DNA from: Pseudomonadota bacterium
GTDB lineage: Bacteria > Pseudomonadota > Alphaproteobacteria > SMXQ01
Direction: 5' to 3'
Length of the DNA: 37,458 nt
NCBI GenBank assembly: GCA_022545545.1
Contig: JACZQV010000006.1
Coordinates: 1-37,458, forward strand
Both the position numbers and the translations under genes were made by a program. The notes beneath the pieces were generated by a model. The model worked only from the letters and a program-made list of their open reading frames with translations. It ran no database searches and had not been told where the DNA came from. Shown here piece after piece: positions 8,866-19,590 of this stretch (within the stretch, counting starts at the first letter, position 1; each line of letters opens with the position of its first letter).

Positions 8866-9024
8866 GACACTCTCTCCCGTGGGCGCCAAATTCGGCACCG
8901 GTCCCCGATTTTCCGGGATCGCCGAGTCTGCAAGGCAATAGGTTTGCGGAGCCAATTGTTTTATACTGTTTCTCGGTAACCGGTCTTGGTGAGCATCGTT
9001 AAGACCAAGAGGTCTGGCGACGTG

Positions 9025-9456
9025 ATGTCAGCGCTAGAAAAGCTTTGTGTCCAGAAGGGCATGAAAATGACCGGCCAGCGCCGGGTCATCGCCCAGGTGT
9101 TGTCGGAGGCGTTGGATCACCCCAATGTCGAGGAAGTGCATCGCCGTGCCGCGGCGCTCGATCCAGGGATCAGCATCGCTACGGTTTACCGCACGGTGCG
9201 GCTGTTCGAGGCGGCGAACATCCTGGAACGTCATGACTTCGGGGACGGCCGGGCCCGCTATGAGAAAATGCCGGTGGGGCATCACGACCACCTCATAGAT
9301 CTGGAAACCGGAGACGTCGTCGAATTCAACAGCGAGAAGATCGAGGTGCTGCAGCGCGAGGTCGCCAAGAGCCTCGGCTATGATCTTGTCGATCACCGCC
9401 TGGAACTCTTCGGCGTCTCGTTAAAAGGTCGGCGAAAAAGGGGAAGACAGACGTAA
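9025..9456 (+). CDS. fur: Fur/Mur-family metal-responsive repressor
   Basis: MKMTGQRRVIAQVLSEALDHPNVEEVHRRAA...SIATVYRTVRLFEAANILERHDFGDGRARYE...HHDHLIDLETGDVVEF. ORF extends to 8986; ATG 9025 (MSALEKLC) preferred. Confidence 0.92.
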   Translation: MSALEKLCVQKGMKMTGQRRVIAQVLSEALDHPNVEEVHRRAAALDPGISIATVYRTVRLFEAANILERHDFGDGRARYEKMPVGHHDHLIDLETGDVVEFNSEKIEVLQREVAKSLGYDLVDHRLELFGVSLKGRRKRGRQT

Positions 9457-9487
9457 GCCCACCCGGGTTTCGTTCACCGGCTCGTGA

Positions 9488-10366
9488 ATGGAGGCGGCGC
9501 GGCGGCGGACGTGGTTCATGGAAGCGATAAGGTTTAGCGAGTATCGGCCTGTCAGCATCCGCTCCAGAAATTTGGAGGCTCGGCTGGCCGAGACCGAGGC
9601 CGATGTCGATGCGGCGCAAGCCCTCCGCTATCGGGTATTTTACGAAGAGATGTCGGCGACGCCGAGCGCCGAAATTGCGGCGGCGCGACGCGACTTCGAC
9701 GCCTTCGATTCATTTTGCGATCATTTGCTGGTGATCGATCGTGAACGGAGCGACGGGCTTAGTAACGTGGTCGGTACTTACCGGTTGATCCGCCGCGAGG
9801 CGGCGGCGCGCAAGGGCGGGTTCTATTCGGCCGGCGAATATGACATCAGCAAGCTCGTCGCCTATCCCGGCGAGATCCTGGAGTTGGGGCGGTCCTGCGT
9901 CGACGCGGCGTACCGCAACCGGCCCACCATGCAGATGTTGTGGCAGGGAATCAGCGCCTATGTCGCCCATTACGATATAGAGCTGATGTTCGGCTGCGGC
10001 AGCTTGCCGGGGACCGACGTGAAAGAACATGCCGAAACCCTGTCCTATCTTTACCACTATCACTTGGCGCCGCCGGCCTTGAGGCCGCGGGCGCTGGACC
10101 AGTTCTACGTCGATATGAACCTGATGAAATCGCCCAAAATGGGTCCGCACGAGACGCTGGTGTCCATGCCGCCCCTGATGACACTGGCTTCGGTGCCGCC
10201 CTTGATCAAGGGATATCTTCGCCTCGGCGGCTTCGTCGGCGACGGCGCCGTGATCGACGAACAGTTCGACACCATCGACGTCTGCGTCATCGTCAAGACC
10301 GACCTGATCGCCGAGAAATACACCCGCCATTACGAACGCGCCAAGCGCCAGGCGGGGAACCCCTGA
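9488..10366 (+). CDS. olsB: ornithine-acyl-ACP N-acyltransferase (OlsB-like, GNAT/hemolysin-like)
   Basis: LEARLAETEADVDAAQALRYRVFYEEM...EILELGRSCVDAAYRNRPTMQMLWQGISAY. Alternative start ATG 9518. Confidence 0.85.
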   Translation: MEAARRRTWFMEAIRFSEYRPVSIRSRNLEARLAETEADVDAAQALRYRVFYEEMSATPSAEIAAARRDFDAFDSFCDHLLVIDRERSDGLSNVVGTYRLIRREAAARKGGFYSAGEYDISKLVAYPGEILELGRSCVDAAYRNRPTMQMLWQGISAYVAHYDIELMFGCGSLPGTDVKEHAETLSYLYHYHLAPPALRPRALDQFYVDMNLMKSPKMGPHETLVSMPPLMTLASVPPLIKGYLRLGGFVGDGAVIDEQFDTIDVCVIVKTDLIAEKYTRHYERAKRQAGNP

Positions 10367-10371
10367 CGACC

Positions 10372-11145
10372 ATGAGATCTTCGCTCCGGGCCGTCGCTCG
10401 GCTGCTGCTCCTGGCCGCATGGACCGTGCTGTTGGCGCCGCTTCAGATCGTCGCGCTTCTATTGGGGCTGGGGCTCGCCGAGCGTATCCCCATGCTCTAT
10501 CATCGTGTCTTCTGCCGCGTGATCGGGCTCGATGTCGTCAAGCGGGGAACCGTGTCCAAGGATCGGCCGACGCTTTTCGTCGGCAATCACATCTCCTATC
10601 TCGACATCACGGTCCTCGGCTCGCTGTTGCCCGCTTCCTTCATCACCAAGGCCGAGGTCGCGTCCTGGCCGCTATTCGGTATTTTGGCGAAAATGCAGCG
10701 TTCGGTCTTCGTCGAACGGCGCGCACTGTTCGCCGCCCAGCATCGCGACATCGTCAAACGCAGGTTGGAGGCGGGAGACAACCTGGTCCTGTTTCCCGAG
10801 GGCACCAGCAATGACGGCTGCCGGGTGTTGCCGTTCAAGAGCGCGCTGTTCAGCGTCGCCGAAGGCGAGATCGGCGGCAAACCCCTTACGGTCCAGCCGC
10901 TATCCATCGCCTATCTCGGCCCGGAGGGCCGGCCCGCGGGTGCTGAGTGGCGGCGCCAATATGCATATTTTGGGGACGACGTTCTGGTCCCCCATTTGTG
11001 GCATGTTCTTGGCCTCGGCCGGGCGACGGTGGAGATCCGGTTCCACCCGGCGGTCGCCGTTCAGTCGATGGCAAGCCGCAAGGCGCTATCCGACTTTTGT
11101 TACGAAGTGGTTGCCGCCGGTCTCGCCGATTCTCTTGGCGCATAA
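10372..11145 (+). CDS. olsA: lyso-ornithine lipid / 1-acylglycerol-3-phosphate-type acyltransferase (PlsC domain; OlsA-like)
   Basis: VGNHISYLDITVLG (NHxxxxD), LFPEGTSNDG motifs; directly follows olsB. Confidence 0.88.
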   Translation: MRSSLRAVARLLLLAAWTVLLAPLQIVALLLGLGLAERIPMLYHRVFCRVIGLDVVKRGTVSKDRPTLFVGNHISYLDITVLGSLLPASFITKAEVASWPLFGILAKMQRSVFVERRALFAAQHRDIVKRRLEAGDNLVLFPEGTSNDGCRVLPFKSALFSVAEGEIGGKPLTVQPLSIAYLGPEGRPAGAEWRRQYAYFGDDVLVPHLWHVLGLGRATVEIRFHPAVAVQSMASRKALSDFCYEVVAAGLADSLGA

Positions 11146-11356
11146 GGGGACGGCTCGGCCGTGGGCGCCGCCGGCCCTTAAATCTTGTGCCGACGGGCGA
11201 AAGGCCTCATATGTTGGGAATTCGATGTGCGATAATCGGCCGTGGATACGAACTTGACCGGTGTAGCCCAGGTACCTGTGATGTCGTCTGTCATCGGAAT
11301 CAAAGGAGTTTTGTGCCCGTCGCGGGAGGCCTGCCGGCGCCGGTAGGATTGGGTGT

Positions 11357-12829
11357 TTGACCAAGAAGCTGTTCATCAAAACCTATGGCTGTCAGATGAA
11401 CGTCTACGACTCCGCGCGTATGGCGGACGTCCTGGCGCCCCTGGGATTCCGCCCGGTTGACGCGCCGGAGGGGGCGGATTTCATCATCCTCAACACCTGC
11501 CATATTCGGGAAAAGGCGGCCGAGAAGGTATATTCCGAGCTCGGCCGGCTCCACCAGCTGAAAAAGAACAGGGAGCGGAACGGTGATTCCCTCCTCATCG
11601 CCGTCGCCGGCTGTGTCGCCCAAGCCGAGGGGACGGAGATCATGCGCCGCGCCCCGTTCGTCGATATCGTTTTCGGCCCCCAGACCTATCACCGGCTTCC
11701 GGAAATGGTGGCCCGCGCCGCCCGCGCCAATGGCAAAGGGTCACGGCGGCGCGTGCTGGACACCGAATTTCCGGTCGAGCCCAAGTTCGATTTCCTGCCC
11801 CAGGCGGCCGCGCCCCAGGGACCTTCGGCCTATCTTTCGGTGCAGGAAGGCTGTGACAAGTTCTGCACCTTTTGCGTCGTGCCCTACACCAGGGGGCCGG
11901 AATACTCCCGACCGGCGGCGGACGTGCTTGACGAGGCGCGCCGGATGGTCGCATCGGGGGCGCTGGAGATCGTGCTCCTGGGCCAGAACGTCAACGCCTA
12001 TCACGGCGCCGCGCCCGGCCGGCCGGGAGGCGAATGGGGCCTCGGCCGGCTCATCCGGGAACTGGCGGAAATCGGCGGTCTTCGCCGAATCCGCTACACC
12101 ACGTCCCATCCCAAGGACATGGACGCGGATCTGATCGGCGCCCATGGCGAGGTCGAGAAGCTGATGCCCTATCTGCACCTTCCGGTGCAGTCCGGGTCCG
12201 ACAAGGTGCTGGCGGCCATGAACCGGCGCTATGGCGGCGACGATTACCGCCGGATCGCCGATAGGCTGCGTGAGGCGCGCGAGGACATCGCGCTTGCCAC
12301 CGATTTCATCGTCGGCTTTCCCGGCGAGACCGACGCCGATTTCGAAGCGACCTTGCGCCTGGCCGACGACATCGGCTTCACCCAGGCCTATGCCTTCAAG
12401 TTCAGCCCGCGCCCGGGAACGCCGGCGGCGCTCATGGAGGGTCAGGTCGAGGATTCGATGAAGGCGTCGCGGCTCAAAATCCTGCAGGATCTTTTGGCTG
12501 CCCGGCAACTGGCGTACAATGTGGCGTCGGTCGGGGCCATGATGGAGGTGCTGTTCGACCGGCCGGGCAAGCGTCCCGGACAGCTGGCCGGGCGAAGCCC
12601 TTATATGCAGGCGGTCCATGTCGACCCGCCTCACTCCGGCGGCGATGATGCGCCGGCCCGGGCCGGCCGGGCGGATGGCCCCGATGCGATCACCGGCGTG
12701 ATCGGATCGATCGCCCGGGTTCGTATCGTCGAAGCCCACGGCAATAGCCTCAAAGGCGCCTTGCAGGGGGGCGCGGGCCCTGCCCGCATTGCCGCCCAGG
12801 CGGGCCCCGATCAGAGGATTTGCGCTTGA
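11357..12829 (+). CDS. miaB: tRNA-2-methylthio-N6-dimethylallyladenosine synthase MiaB
   Basis: [38 protein letters not shown] radical-SAM CxxxCxxC motif. TTG start. Confidence 0.96.
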   Translation: MTKKLFIKTYGCQMNVYDSARMADVLAPLGFRPVDAPEGADFIILNTCHIREKAAEKVYSELGRLHQLKKNRERNGDSLLIAVAGCVAQAEGTEIMRRAPFVDIVFGPQTYHRLPEMVARAARANGKGSRRRVLDTEFPVEPKFDFLPQAAAPQGPSAYLSVQEGCDKFCTFCVVPYTRGPEYSRPAADVLDEARRMVASGALEIVLLGQNVNAYHGAAPGRPGGEWGLGRLIRELAEIGGLRRIRYTTSHPKDMDADLIGAHGEVEKLMPYLHLPVQSGSDKVLAAMNRRYGGDDYRRIADRLREAREDIALATDFIVGFPGETDADFEATLRLADDIGFTQAYAFKFSPRPGTPAALMEGQVEDSMKASRLKILQDLLAARQLAYNVASVGAMMEVLFDRPGKRPGQLAGRSPYMQAVHVDPPHSGGDDAPARAGRADGPDAITGVIGSIARVRIVEAHGNSLKGALQGGAGPARIAAQAGPDQRICA

Positions 12830-13866
12830 AATCCACGCGCATCAAGCCTTCCTCGGGCGAGCCCCAGGTCCAACTGCAGTTCGACGACAACAGCCTGCTG
12901 CCGCTGCTGTTCGGAGAGCATGACCAATATCTGGCGCGGATCGAACAACAGCTGGAGATCACCTTGGTCAGCCGCGGCAACAGGATCGCCATATCCGGCC
13001 CTCCCGGGGCGGCGGAGGTGGCGCGCGCGGCGCTCGAGTTCCTCTATGACAGATTAGAACGCGGCAGAATCGTCGATCAGGGGGAAGTGGATGGGGCGAT
13101 CAGGCGGGCATCGGCAAATGACGGTACCGGCAAGGGCGCCGGCGGGGCTTCGAAGGGAGCGGACGCGGGCGAAGTCGTGATTCGCACCCGCAAGAGACTG
13201 ATCGCAGCGAGAACGCCGGTCCAGGCGACCTATATCGAGGCCATGGGCGCATACGAACTGGTCTTCGGTCTCGGTCCCGCCGGCACCGGCAAGACGTACC
13301 TCGCGGTGGCGATGGCGGTCTCCTTGCTGATGGCCGGAGAAGTGAACCGGATCATCCTTTCGCGCCCGGCGGTGGAGGCCGGCGAGCGATTGGGGTTCTT
13401 GCCGGGCGATCTGCGCGAGAAGGTCGATCCGTATCTGCGCCCCCTTTATGACGCGCTTTACGACATGCTGCCGGCCGACCAGGTGATGAAGCGTCTCGGC
13501 AGCGGCGAGATCGAGGTTGCGCCGCTGGCTTTCATGCGGGGCCGGACCCTGGGCCATTCCTTCATCATTCTCGACGAGGCGCAGAACACGACGCCGGTGC
13601 AGATGAAGATGTGCCTGACCCGGCTCGGCGAGAATTCCCGCATGGTGGTGACCGGGGATACCAGCCAGGTCGATCTGCCCGCCGGCGCCCGGTCGGGATT
13701 GGCGGACGCGATCGAGACCCTCGAGGGAGTCGATGGCGTCACCTTCGTCCATTTCACCGATGTGGACATGGCCCGTCATCCCCTCGTCACCAGGGTCGTC
13801 AGGGCCTATGAGAAGTCCGAACGCCGCCACGCCAAGAAGGTCCAGGACGAAGGAGGCGGGCGATAA
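12820..13866 (+). CDS. phoH: PhoH-family ATPase
   Basis: [22 protein letters not shown] (Walker A), [36 protein letters not shown] start at 12820 or 12826, overlapping the miaB stop. Confidence 0.95.
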   Translation: MRLKSTRIKPSSGEPQVQLQFDDNSLLPLLFGEHDQYLARIEQQLEITLVSRGNRIAISGPPGAAEVARAALEFLYDRLERGRIVDQGEVDGAIRRASANDGTGKGAGGASKGADAGEVVIRTRKRLIAARTPVQATYIEAMGAYELVFGLGPAGTGKTYLAVAMAVSLLMAGEVNRIILSRPAVEAGERLGFLPGDLREKVDPYLRPLYDALYDMLPADQVMKRLGSGEIEVAPLAFMRGRTLGHSFIILDEAQNTTPVQMKMCLTRLGENSRMVVTGDTSQVDLPAGARSGLADAIETLEGVDGVTFVHFTDVDMARHPLVTRVVRAYEKSERRHAKKVQDEGGGR

Positions 13867-13879
13867 CGGGTGGTGATGA

Positions 13880-14470
13880 ATGCCGGCCCGCCGTCGGCCT
13901 GAGGCGAGGGTGACCGGCGTGGCCGAGGTTCTCGTTTCCGTTCCTTGCGGGCGGTGGCTCCAGCGCCTTCCCGGCGTCAGGGCGCTCTGCCGGAAAGCGG
14001 CGTCGGCGGCGTTCGAGATCGGCGCGGACGTTGCGCTCACCGGGCGCGGCACCTTCGAGGTCAGCCTCGTGTTGGGCGATGATGACTTCGTGCGCGCGCT
14101 CAACCGCACCTATCGCGGCCGGGACGTGGCGACCAACGTCCTTGCCTTCGGGAATTTCACCGCCGGCGAGGCGGTCAACCCGGCGTCTTCGCGCCGGCGA
14201 TCCGCCGCCATGACCAAGGACGGCGAAAAGCCGGTCCTGCTGGGCGATGTCGTCATCGCTTACGAGACGGCGGTGGCGGAAGCCTCGGCCCAGGGCAAGA
14301 GTCTCGAGGCCCATCTCTGTCACCTCGTGGTGCATGGCGTGTTGCATCTTTTGGGTTATGATCATAAAGACGAGACGGATGCGCTGGGAATGGAACGCAT
14401 CGAGGCGTCGGTTTTGGGACGGTTCGGCCTGCCCGACCCCTATCGGCTCGAAAGCGCGGCGTCTGATTGA
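13880..14470 (+). CDS. ybeY: endoribonuclease YbeY
   Basis: HLVVHGVLHLLGYDH signature (HGxLHLxGYDH). Confidence 0.95.
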   Translation: MPARRRPEARVTGVAEVLVSVPCGRWLQRLPGVRALCRKAASAAFEIGADVALTGRGTFEVSLVLGDDDFVRALNRTYRGRDVATNVLAFGNFTAGEAVNPASSRRRSAAMTKDGEKPVLLGDVVIAYETAVAEASAQGKSLEAHLCHLVVHGVLHLLGYDHKDETDALGMERIEASVLGRFGLPDPYRLESAASD

Positions 14471-14479
14471 CGAAGGACG

Positions 14480-15463
14480 ATGAAAGTAGGCACCACATTG
14501 CCCCATGAAGACGGGGCCGGCCGCACCGCTGCGATTGTTCAGGCCATATTACAGGCCACCCGCGGCTTGTTTCGCAAACTCCGGTGGAGCCGAAACGGCG
14601 AAAACTCCATCCGCGAAACCCTCGAGGAGTTGATCGAGGAGCGCGAGGAATCGGAGGTCCCGATCAACGCCGACGAGCGTGTCCTCATCGAGAACATCCT
14701 TTCCCTCCAGAATGTCACGGTCAAGGACGAGATGGTGCCGCGCGCCGAAGTCGTTGCCGTCGAGGCCGACATCATCCTTCCAGACCTGATCGAGTTGATG
14801 AGCCGAACGGCCCACTCCCGCCTGCCCGTCTATCGCGAGACCCTCGATGACGTCATCGGCATGGTCCACATCAAGGATGTGCTTGCCTGTTCCGGCGGCG
14901 GCGAGCCCGGATTCATTTCCGAGATCACCCGCAAGGTATTGTTCGTCGCACCCACCATGCGGGTGTTGGACCTGCTGTTTCAGATGCGCCTGACGCGCGT
15001 CCACATGGCCCTGGTGGTGGACGAGTATGGCGGCATAGACGGTCTGGTCACGATCGAGGATCTGGTCGAGGGGATCGTCGGTGAGATCCTGGACGAACAC
15101 GACGTCGAACCGCCGGCCTTGATCGAGCATCCGGACGGATCGATCATCGCCGACGCCCGCGCCGCCATCGAGACGCTCGAGGAGAAGCTCGGACCGGTGT
15201 TGACGCCCGAGGAACGGGAGGAGGATATCGATAGCTTGGGCGGGCTGGTATTCTCCCTCATCGGACGGGTGCCCGGCCGCGGCGAGGTTATCCGCCACCC
15301 CTCGGGCCTCGAATTCGAGGTCATCGACGCCGATCCGCGCCGCATCAAGAGGCTGCGCTTGCGCAATTTACCCCAGACGGCGCCCGAGACCACCGCATCG
15401 CCGCCGGACAAACCCCTTGGCCGGACAAACTCCTTGGACAGTGAGCGGCCAGAAGACCAATAG
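14480..15463 (+). CDS. CorC/HlyC family CBS-domain protein
   Basis: [20 protein letters not shown]...[24 protein letters not shown] (CBS), C-terminal CorC_HlyC domain. Confidence 0.93.
   Translation: MKVGTTLPHEDGAGRTAAIVQAILQATRGLFRKLRWSRNGENSIRETLEELIEEREESEVPINADERVLIENILSLQNVTVKDEMVPRAEVVAVEADIILPDLIELMSRTAHSRLPVYRETLDDVIGMVHIKDVLACSGGGEPGFISEITRKVLFVAPTMRVLDLLFQMRLTRVHMALVVDEYGGIDGLVTIEDLVEGIVGEILDEHDVEPPALIEHPDGSIIADARAAIETLEEKLGPVLTPEEREEDIDSLGGLVFSLIGRVPGRGEVIRHPSGLEFEVIDADPRRIKRLRLRNLPQTAPETTASPPDKPLGRTNSLDSERPEDQ
15404..15437. repeat. 17-nt tandem duplication at corC-lnt overlap
   Basis: CCGGACAAACCCCTTGG / CCGGACAAACTCCTTGG, 16/17 identical, head to tail. Confidence 0.85.
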
Positions 15464-17159
15464 GCCTCGGCGGCGGCGCGCCGGCGGTTCCCCGGTCTCG
15501 CGCCGGCGTCTGTTTTCGCCGCATGACCTGGCGCGGCGGACGACGGCGCTCGCGGGGTGGCCCCGCCGCCTGGTGGCGGTTGGTCTGGGCGCCCTTGCGA
15601 CCGCTGCGCTGCCGCCGCTCTTTGCCGTTCCCCTCCTTGCCGTGGCCTTCACCGGGCTCCTCTGGCTCATCGACGGCGCCGGCTCCGCCCGCTCCCCGGC
15701 CCGTGCCGCATTTACCGCCGGCTGGTGGTTCGGCTTCGGCCATTTCGTGACCGGACTCTACTGGATCACCAATTCCTTGCTGGTCGATGCCGATAGATTC
15801 GGCTGGCTGGTTCCTTTCGCGGTCTCCGGCCTGTCAGCCGGTCTCGCCATTTTCCCCGGCCTCGCGGCGGCGGCTGTCCGGCTCAGCGGCGCGAGAGGGG
15901 CCGGGCGTGTCCTGGTTCTCGCGGCGGCCTGGGCCGGGGTCGAGTGGCTGCGCGGGCATGTCCTTTCGGGATTTTCCTGGAACCTCATCGGCACCGCGTG
16001 GGTCTTCTCGGACGCCGTGAGCCAGACCGTGGCCGTGACCGGCACCTATGGGTTGAGCCTGCTGACCGTGGCGCTGGCGGCGGCGCCGGCGACGCTTGGC
16101 GATCCCGTGGGCGGCGGGGCGGACGCGGGTGCGGGGCGGGACCGGCGTTGGGCGGCCCTCGTCGTCATGACGGCGCTGTTCGGCGTCCTTTGGGCGGCGG
16201 GCGAGGTCCGGCTGGCCTCGGCGCCGGCGATAGTGGACCCGGCGCCGGCGGCAGGGTCCGATGGCTCCGTGGTGCCCGGTGTCCGGCTGCGTCTGGTGCA
16301 GGCCAATATCGACCAGCGGCTCAAATGGAGCCCCAGCGAACGTGCCGCCAACTTCCGCAAATACCTGTCGATGACCAAAGGCCCGGGTTTTGAAAAAGTG
16401 ACACATGTCATCTGGCCCGAGACCGCGGTTCCCTATATCGTCGTCCGCGACGGCGAGGCGCGCGCCGCCATCGCCGCCGTCGTGCCGCCGAAAGGTTTGG
16501 TCATCACAGGCGCGATTCGCGCCACCCCTACCGGCGTTAAACCGTTCCAGGTGTGGAACAGCGCCCACGCCATCGACGAAAGCGCCCGCATCGTCGGAAC
16601 TTACGACAAGTTTCATCTCGTCCCCTTCGGTGAATATGTGCCCTTGCGCGGCGTCTTGCCGGTGAAAAAGATCACCCGCGGCGCGGTGGATTTCTCGGCC
16701 GGGCCGGGGCCCATGACCCTCGCGCTTCCAGGCCTGCCACCGGTCAGCCTACTGATCTGTTACGAAGTGATATTCCCAGGTAATGTCCTCGATCCGCGAA
16801 ATCGGCCGCGCTGGCTCTTGAACCTGACGAACGACGCCTGGTTCGGCGAAAGCACCGGCCCCTATCAGCATTTCGCCGCCGCCCGCTTGCGCGCCGTCGA
16901 GGAGGGCCTGGCCCTGGTGCGCGCGGCCAATACCGGCATATCGGCTGTCGTCGATCCTTATGGCCGGGTGATCGCCCGCCTTGGTCTCGGCGTCGACGGG
17001 GTTCTCGACAGTCCCCTGCCATTGCCGCTCGAAGGGCTCACCCCCTATGCCCGATTCGGCGGCTGGATTTTGCTCGGACTGTTGACCATCGCCGCCGGTC
17101 TGGCATTCATCGCTTCGCCACCACCACCCCGGCGCGGTGGCCGGAGAGATCGCGATTGA
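15417..17159 (+). CDS. lnt: apolipoprotein N-acyltransferase
   Basis: [12 protein letters not shown]...[12 protein letters not shown]...[11 protein letters not shown]...[41 protein letters not shown]. Start uncertain (TTG 15417 or GTG 15441). Confidence 0.94.
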   Translation: MAGQTPWTVSGQKTNRPRRRRAGGSPVSRRRLFSPHDLARRTTALAGWPRRLVAVGLGALATAALPPLFAVPLLAVAFTGLLWLIDGAGSARSPARAAFTAGWWFGFGHFVTGLYWITNSLLVDADRFGWLVPFAVSGLSAGLAIFPGLAAAAVRLSGARGAGRVLVLAAAWAGVEWLRGHVLSGFSWNLIGTAWVFSDAVSQTVAVTGTYGLSLLTVALAAAPATLGDPVGGGADAGAGRDRRWAALVVMTALFGVLWAAGEVRLASAPAIVDPAPAAGSDGSVVPGVRLRLVQANIDQRLKWSPSERAANFRKYLSMTKGPGFEKVTHVIWPETAVPYIVVRDGEARAAIAAVVPPKGLVITGAIRATPTGVKPFQVWNSAHAIDESARIVGTYDKFHLVPFGEYVPLRGVLPVKKITRGAVDFSAGPGPMTLALPGLPPVSLLICYEVIFPGNVLDPRNRPRWLLNLTNDAWFGESTGPYQHFAAARLRAVEEGLALVRAANTGISAVVDPYGRVIARLGLGVDGVLDSPLPLPLEGLTPYARFGGWILLGLLTIAAGLAFIASPPPPRRGGRRDRD

Positions 17160-17308
17160 GAGCACTTTGGGGTCCCTTCGGGCCGCTTCCGCCCGCCTCC
17201 CGGAAGTGAACCTAGGTTTACGGAATTTCTGTTGACGGCACTCTCGCCGATGCTGCATACATGTGTATGAATTTCTTTATATAAATTAGCATTAGATGAA
17301 GTCGTAAA

Positions 17309-17767
17309 ATGCCTAGGTCACCTCGTGCACGTAAACGCGTAAAAAAACAGGCTTCCCTCCGTGGTCCCCACCCCATTGACATCCATGTCGGTTTCAGGGT
17401 GCGCTTGCGCCGCAACCTGCTTGGCATGAGCCAGGAAAAGCTCGGCAGGGCCGTCGGGCTCACCTTCCAGCAGATTCAGAAATACGAGCGCGGCGTCAAC
17501 CGCGTCGGCGCTTCGCGGCTGTTCAACCTGGGCCGTGCGCTGGACGTGCCGGTGTCCTTTTTCTTCGAGGACCTTTCTCCGGCAGCGGCGGGTGGCGGCA
17601 AGCGGCGGGCCAGAGGTCTCAGCGAGGCGCCGGCGTCGGTGCTCGAACCGGATTCGCTTTCCAAGCGCGAGACCGTGGAATTGATCCGCGCCTATTACCG
17701 GGTCACCGACCCCAAGCTGCGCAAGCGTGTTCTGGATCTCCTGAAGGCTCTCGGCAAAGCTTCCTGA
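17309..17767 (+). CDS. XRE-family helix-turn-helix transcriptional regulator
   Basis: [60 protein letters not shown]. Confidence 0.92.
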   Translation: MPRSPRARKRVKKQASLRGPHPIDIHVGFRVRLRRNLLGMSQEKLGRAVGLTFQQIQKYERGVNRVGASRLFNLGRALDVPVSFFFEDLSPAAAGGGKRRARGLSEAPASVLEPDSLSKRETVELIRAYYRVTDPKLRKRVLDLLKALGKAS

Positions 17768-17875
17768 AAATTCACCCAAGCCGCGGCCTTGCCGGGCCGT
17801 GTTCCCGGTACCGTATCCCGTCAACCGTAGGGTGGCGGGGGTCGTCGCCGAATCCTCTTGACTGAACGCATAAAG

Positions 17876-18040
17876 GTTGCGACATGTGCGCGCCAACGAC
17901 AGTGCGCGCACCGCCGAGTCCTTGGGGCGGGGTGGAACAGCCTGCCGGGGCCGGGGCCGATTCGACCGGCGGGCAACGTCGCGAGATCAGCCGCATGGCC
18001 GCCGCAGACGGTGGGATCGCCGCCGGCGTCCCAGTCGCGA
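17876..18040 (+). ncRNA. candidate structured 5' leader of metK (class not recognised)
   Basis: Three hairpins GTGCGCGC/GCGCGCAC, CGCC/GGCG and CCTGCCGG/CCGGCGGG, followed by two alternative partners (17978-17984 and 18034-18040, both GTCGCGA) for TTGCGAC at 17877-17883. Confidence 0.45.
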
Positions 18041-18070
18041 ATATCAAACCATCAGCCGGAGGTTCCGTCC

Positions 18071-19240
18071 GTGTCCAAGGGTGATTTTCTCTTTACCAGC
18101 GAATCCGTTTCCGAGGGCCATCCAGACAAGATTTGCGACCGCATTTCCGACGCCGTGGTCGACATGTTCCTGACCGCGAACCCTGAATCCCGTGTCGCCG
18201 CCGAAACGATGGTGACCAGGAAACTCATCGTCATGGCGGGAGAGGTCCGCGGCCCCGACTCGATCACCCACGAACACATGGAAAAGGTGGCTCGATCCTG
18301 CGTCAAGGAGATCGGTTACGAGCAGGAAGGGTTCCACTGGCAGAAGTCGGCGGTGAAAATTTACATCCACGGCCAATCCGAGGATATCGCCCTTGGCGTT
18401 GACGCCAAGGGCAACAGGGATGAAGGCGCCGGCGACCAGGGGGTGATGTTCGGCTATGCCTGCCGCGAGACCAAGGTGCTGATGCCGGCGCCGATCTATT
18501 ATGCGCACGCGATCCTGCGCTCGCTCGCCGAGGCCCGTCATTCCGGGGCGGAGCCCGGCCTTGGCCCCGATGCCAAGAGCCAGGTCACGTTGCTGTATTC
18601 GAAGGGAATGCCGGTACGCGCGACCTCGGTGGTGGTGTCGACCCAGCACGACGCCGAATTGTCGCAGGACGAAGTGCGCGAGATCGTCCGCCCCCATGTG
18701 GAGAACGTGCTGCCCGAGGGCTGGATGTGCGATGAGGAGGAATTCTACGTCAACCCGACCGGCCGTTTCGTCATCGGCGGCCCGGACAGCGATACCGGCC
18801 TGACCGGGCGCAAGATCATCGTCGACACCTACGGCGGCGCCGCGCCCCATGGCGGCGGCGCCTTTTCGGGCAAGGACCCCAGCAAGGTCGACCGCTCGGC
18901 CGCCTATGCCGCGCGCTATCTCGCCAAGAACGTGGTCGCCGCCGGCCTTGCGGAGCGCTGCATCATTCAGATTTCCTATGCCATCGGTGTCGCCAAACCG
19001 CTGTCGGTTTATGTCGACACCTGCGGCACGGGGCAGGGCGACGAGGAAAAGCTCGCCGGTGTTCTACAGGAGGTCATGGATTTGAGCCCGCGCGGCATCC
19101 GAGAGCATTTGGAACTCAACAAGCCGATCTACGCACGCACGGCGGCGTATGGCCATTTTGGCCGCGCGCCGGACCCCGACGGCGGGTTTTCGTGGGAGCG
19201 TGAGGACCTGGTCGCCGATTTGAAGTCTGCCTTCGGTTGA
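18071..19240 (+). CDS. metK: S-adenosylmethionine synthetase
   Basis: GTG start; [67 protein letters not shown]. Confidence 0.97.
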   Translation: MSKGDFLFTSESVSEGHPDKICDRISDAVVDMFLTANPESRVAAETMVTRKLIVMAGEVRGPDSITHEHMEKVARSCVKEIGYEQEGFHWQKSAVKIYIHGQSEDIALGVDAKGNRDEGAGDQGVMFGYACRETKVLMPAPIYYAHAILRSLAEARHSGAEPGLGPDAKSQVTLLYSKGMPVRATSVVVSTQHDAELSQDEVREIVRPHVENVLPEGWMCDEEEFYVNPTGRFVIGGPDSDTGLTGRKIIVDTYGGAAPHGGGAFSGKDPSKVDRSAAYAARYLAKNVVAAGLAERCIIQISYAIGVAKPLSVYVDTCGTGQGDEEKLAGVLQEVMDLSPRGIREHLELNKPIYARTAAYGHFGRAPDPDGGFSWEREDLVADLKSAFG

Positions 19241-19590
19241 CCGGCCGATCGTGGTTGGCCGGTCGAAGCGTTGTCCGCTGCCACGCGGTTGCGGCGGGAA
19301 GCCGGGGAGCCGGCCTCGAAAGGCGGATTGCTCGGGACAAGCTAGCCCGAATATTTCATGAAGGCGCTCCGTCGGGGTGTGTTAAGTGTTTTGTTTCAAG
19401 GGCTTGATTCGTTTTTCGAAAAGGGGCGTTTGATACCCTCCTCGGGTGAACGGTTTTGCGCCGGCCCGGTATATCCAAATCGGCGCACCAAACCTCGAGC
19501 CATGGCTATGACTTTCGGCTTCGCACACCGCCTTGGACAAACATCGCTCGCCGCAAATTCCGTTCCCTTCATGAAATATCCGGGTTAGCG

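Noticed and set aside
14480-14500. Fourth copy of the dispersed element (GATGAAAGTAGGCACC at the CorC start)
   Set aside because: Only GATGAAAGTA is shared; the CCCTCCT and GNACTAG parts are missing.
17927-17975. Intact initiator tRNA gene
   Set aside because: No anticodon arm with CAT, no complete cloverleaf and no CCA end; only a 5'-half-like 16-mer.
17876-18070. Known SAM-I/SAM-II/SAM-SAH riboswitch upstream of metK
   Set aside because: I could not match the core consensus of any of these classes by eye; kept only as an unclassified structured leader.
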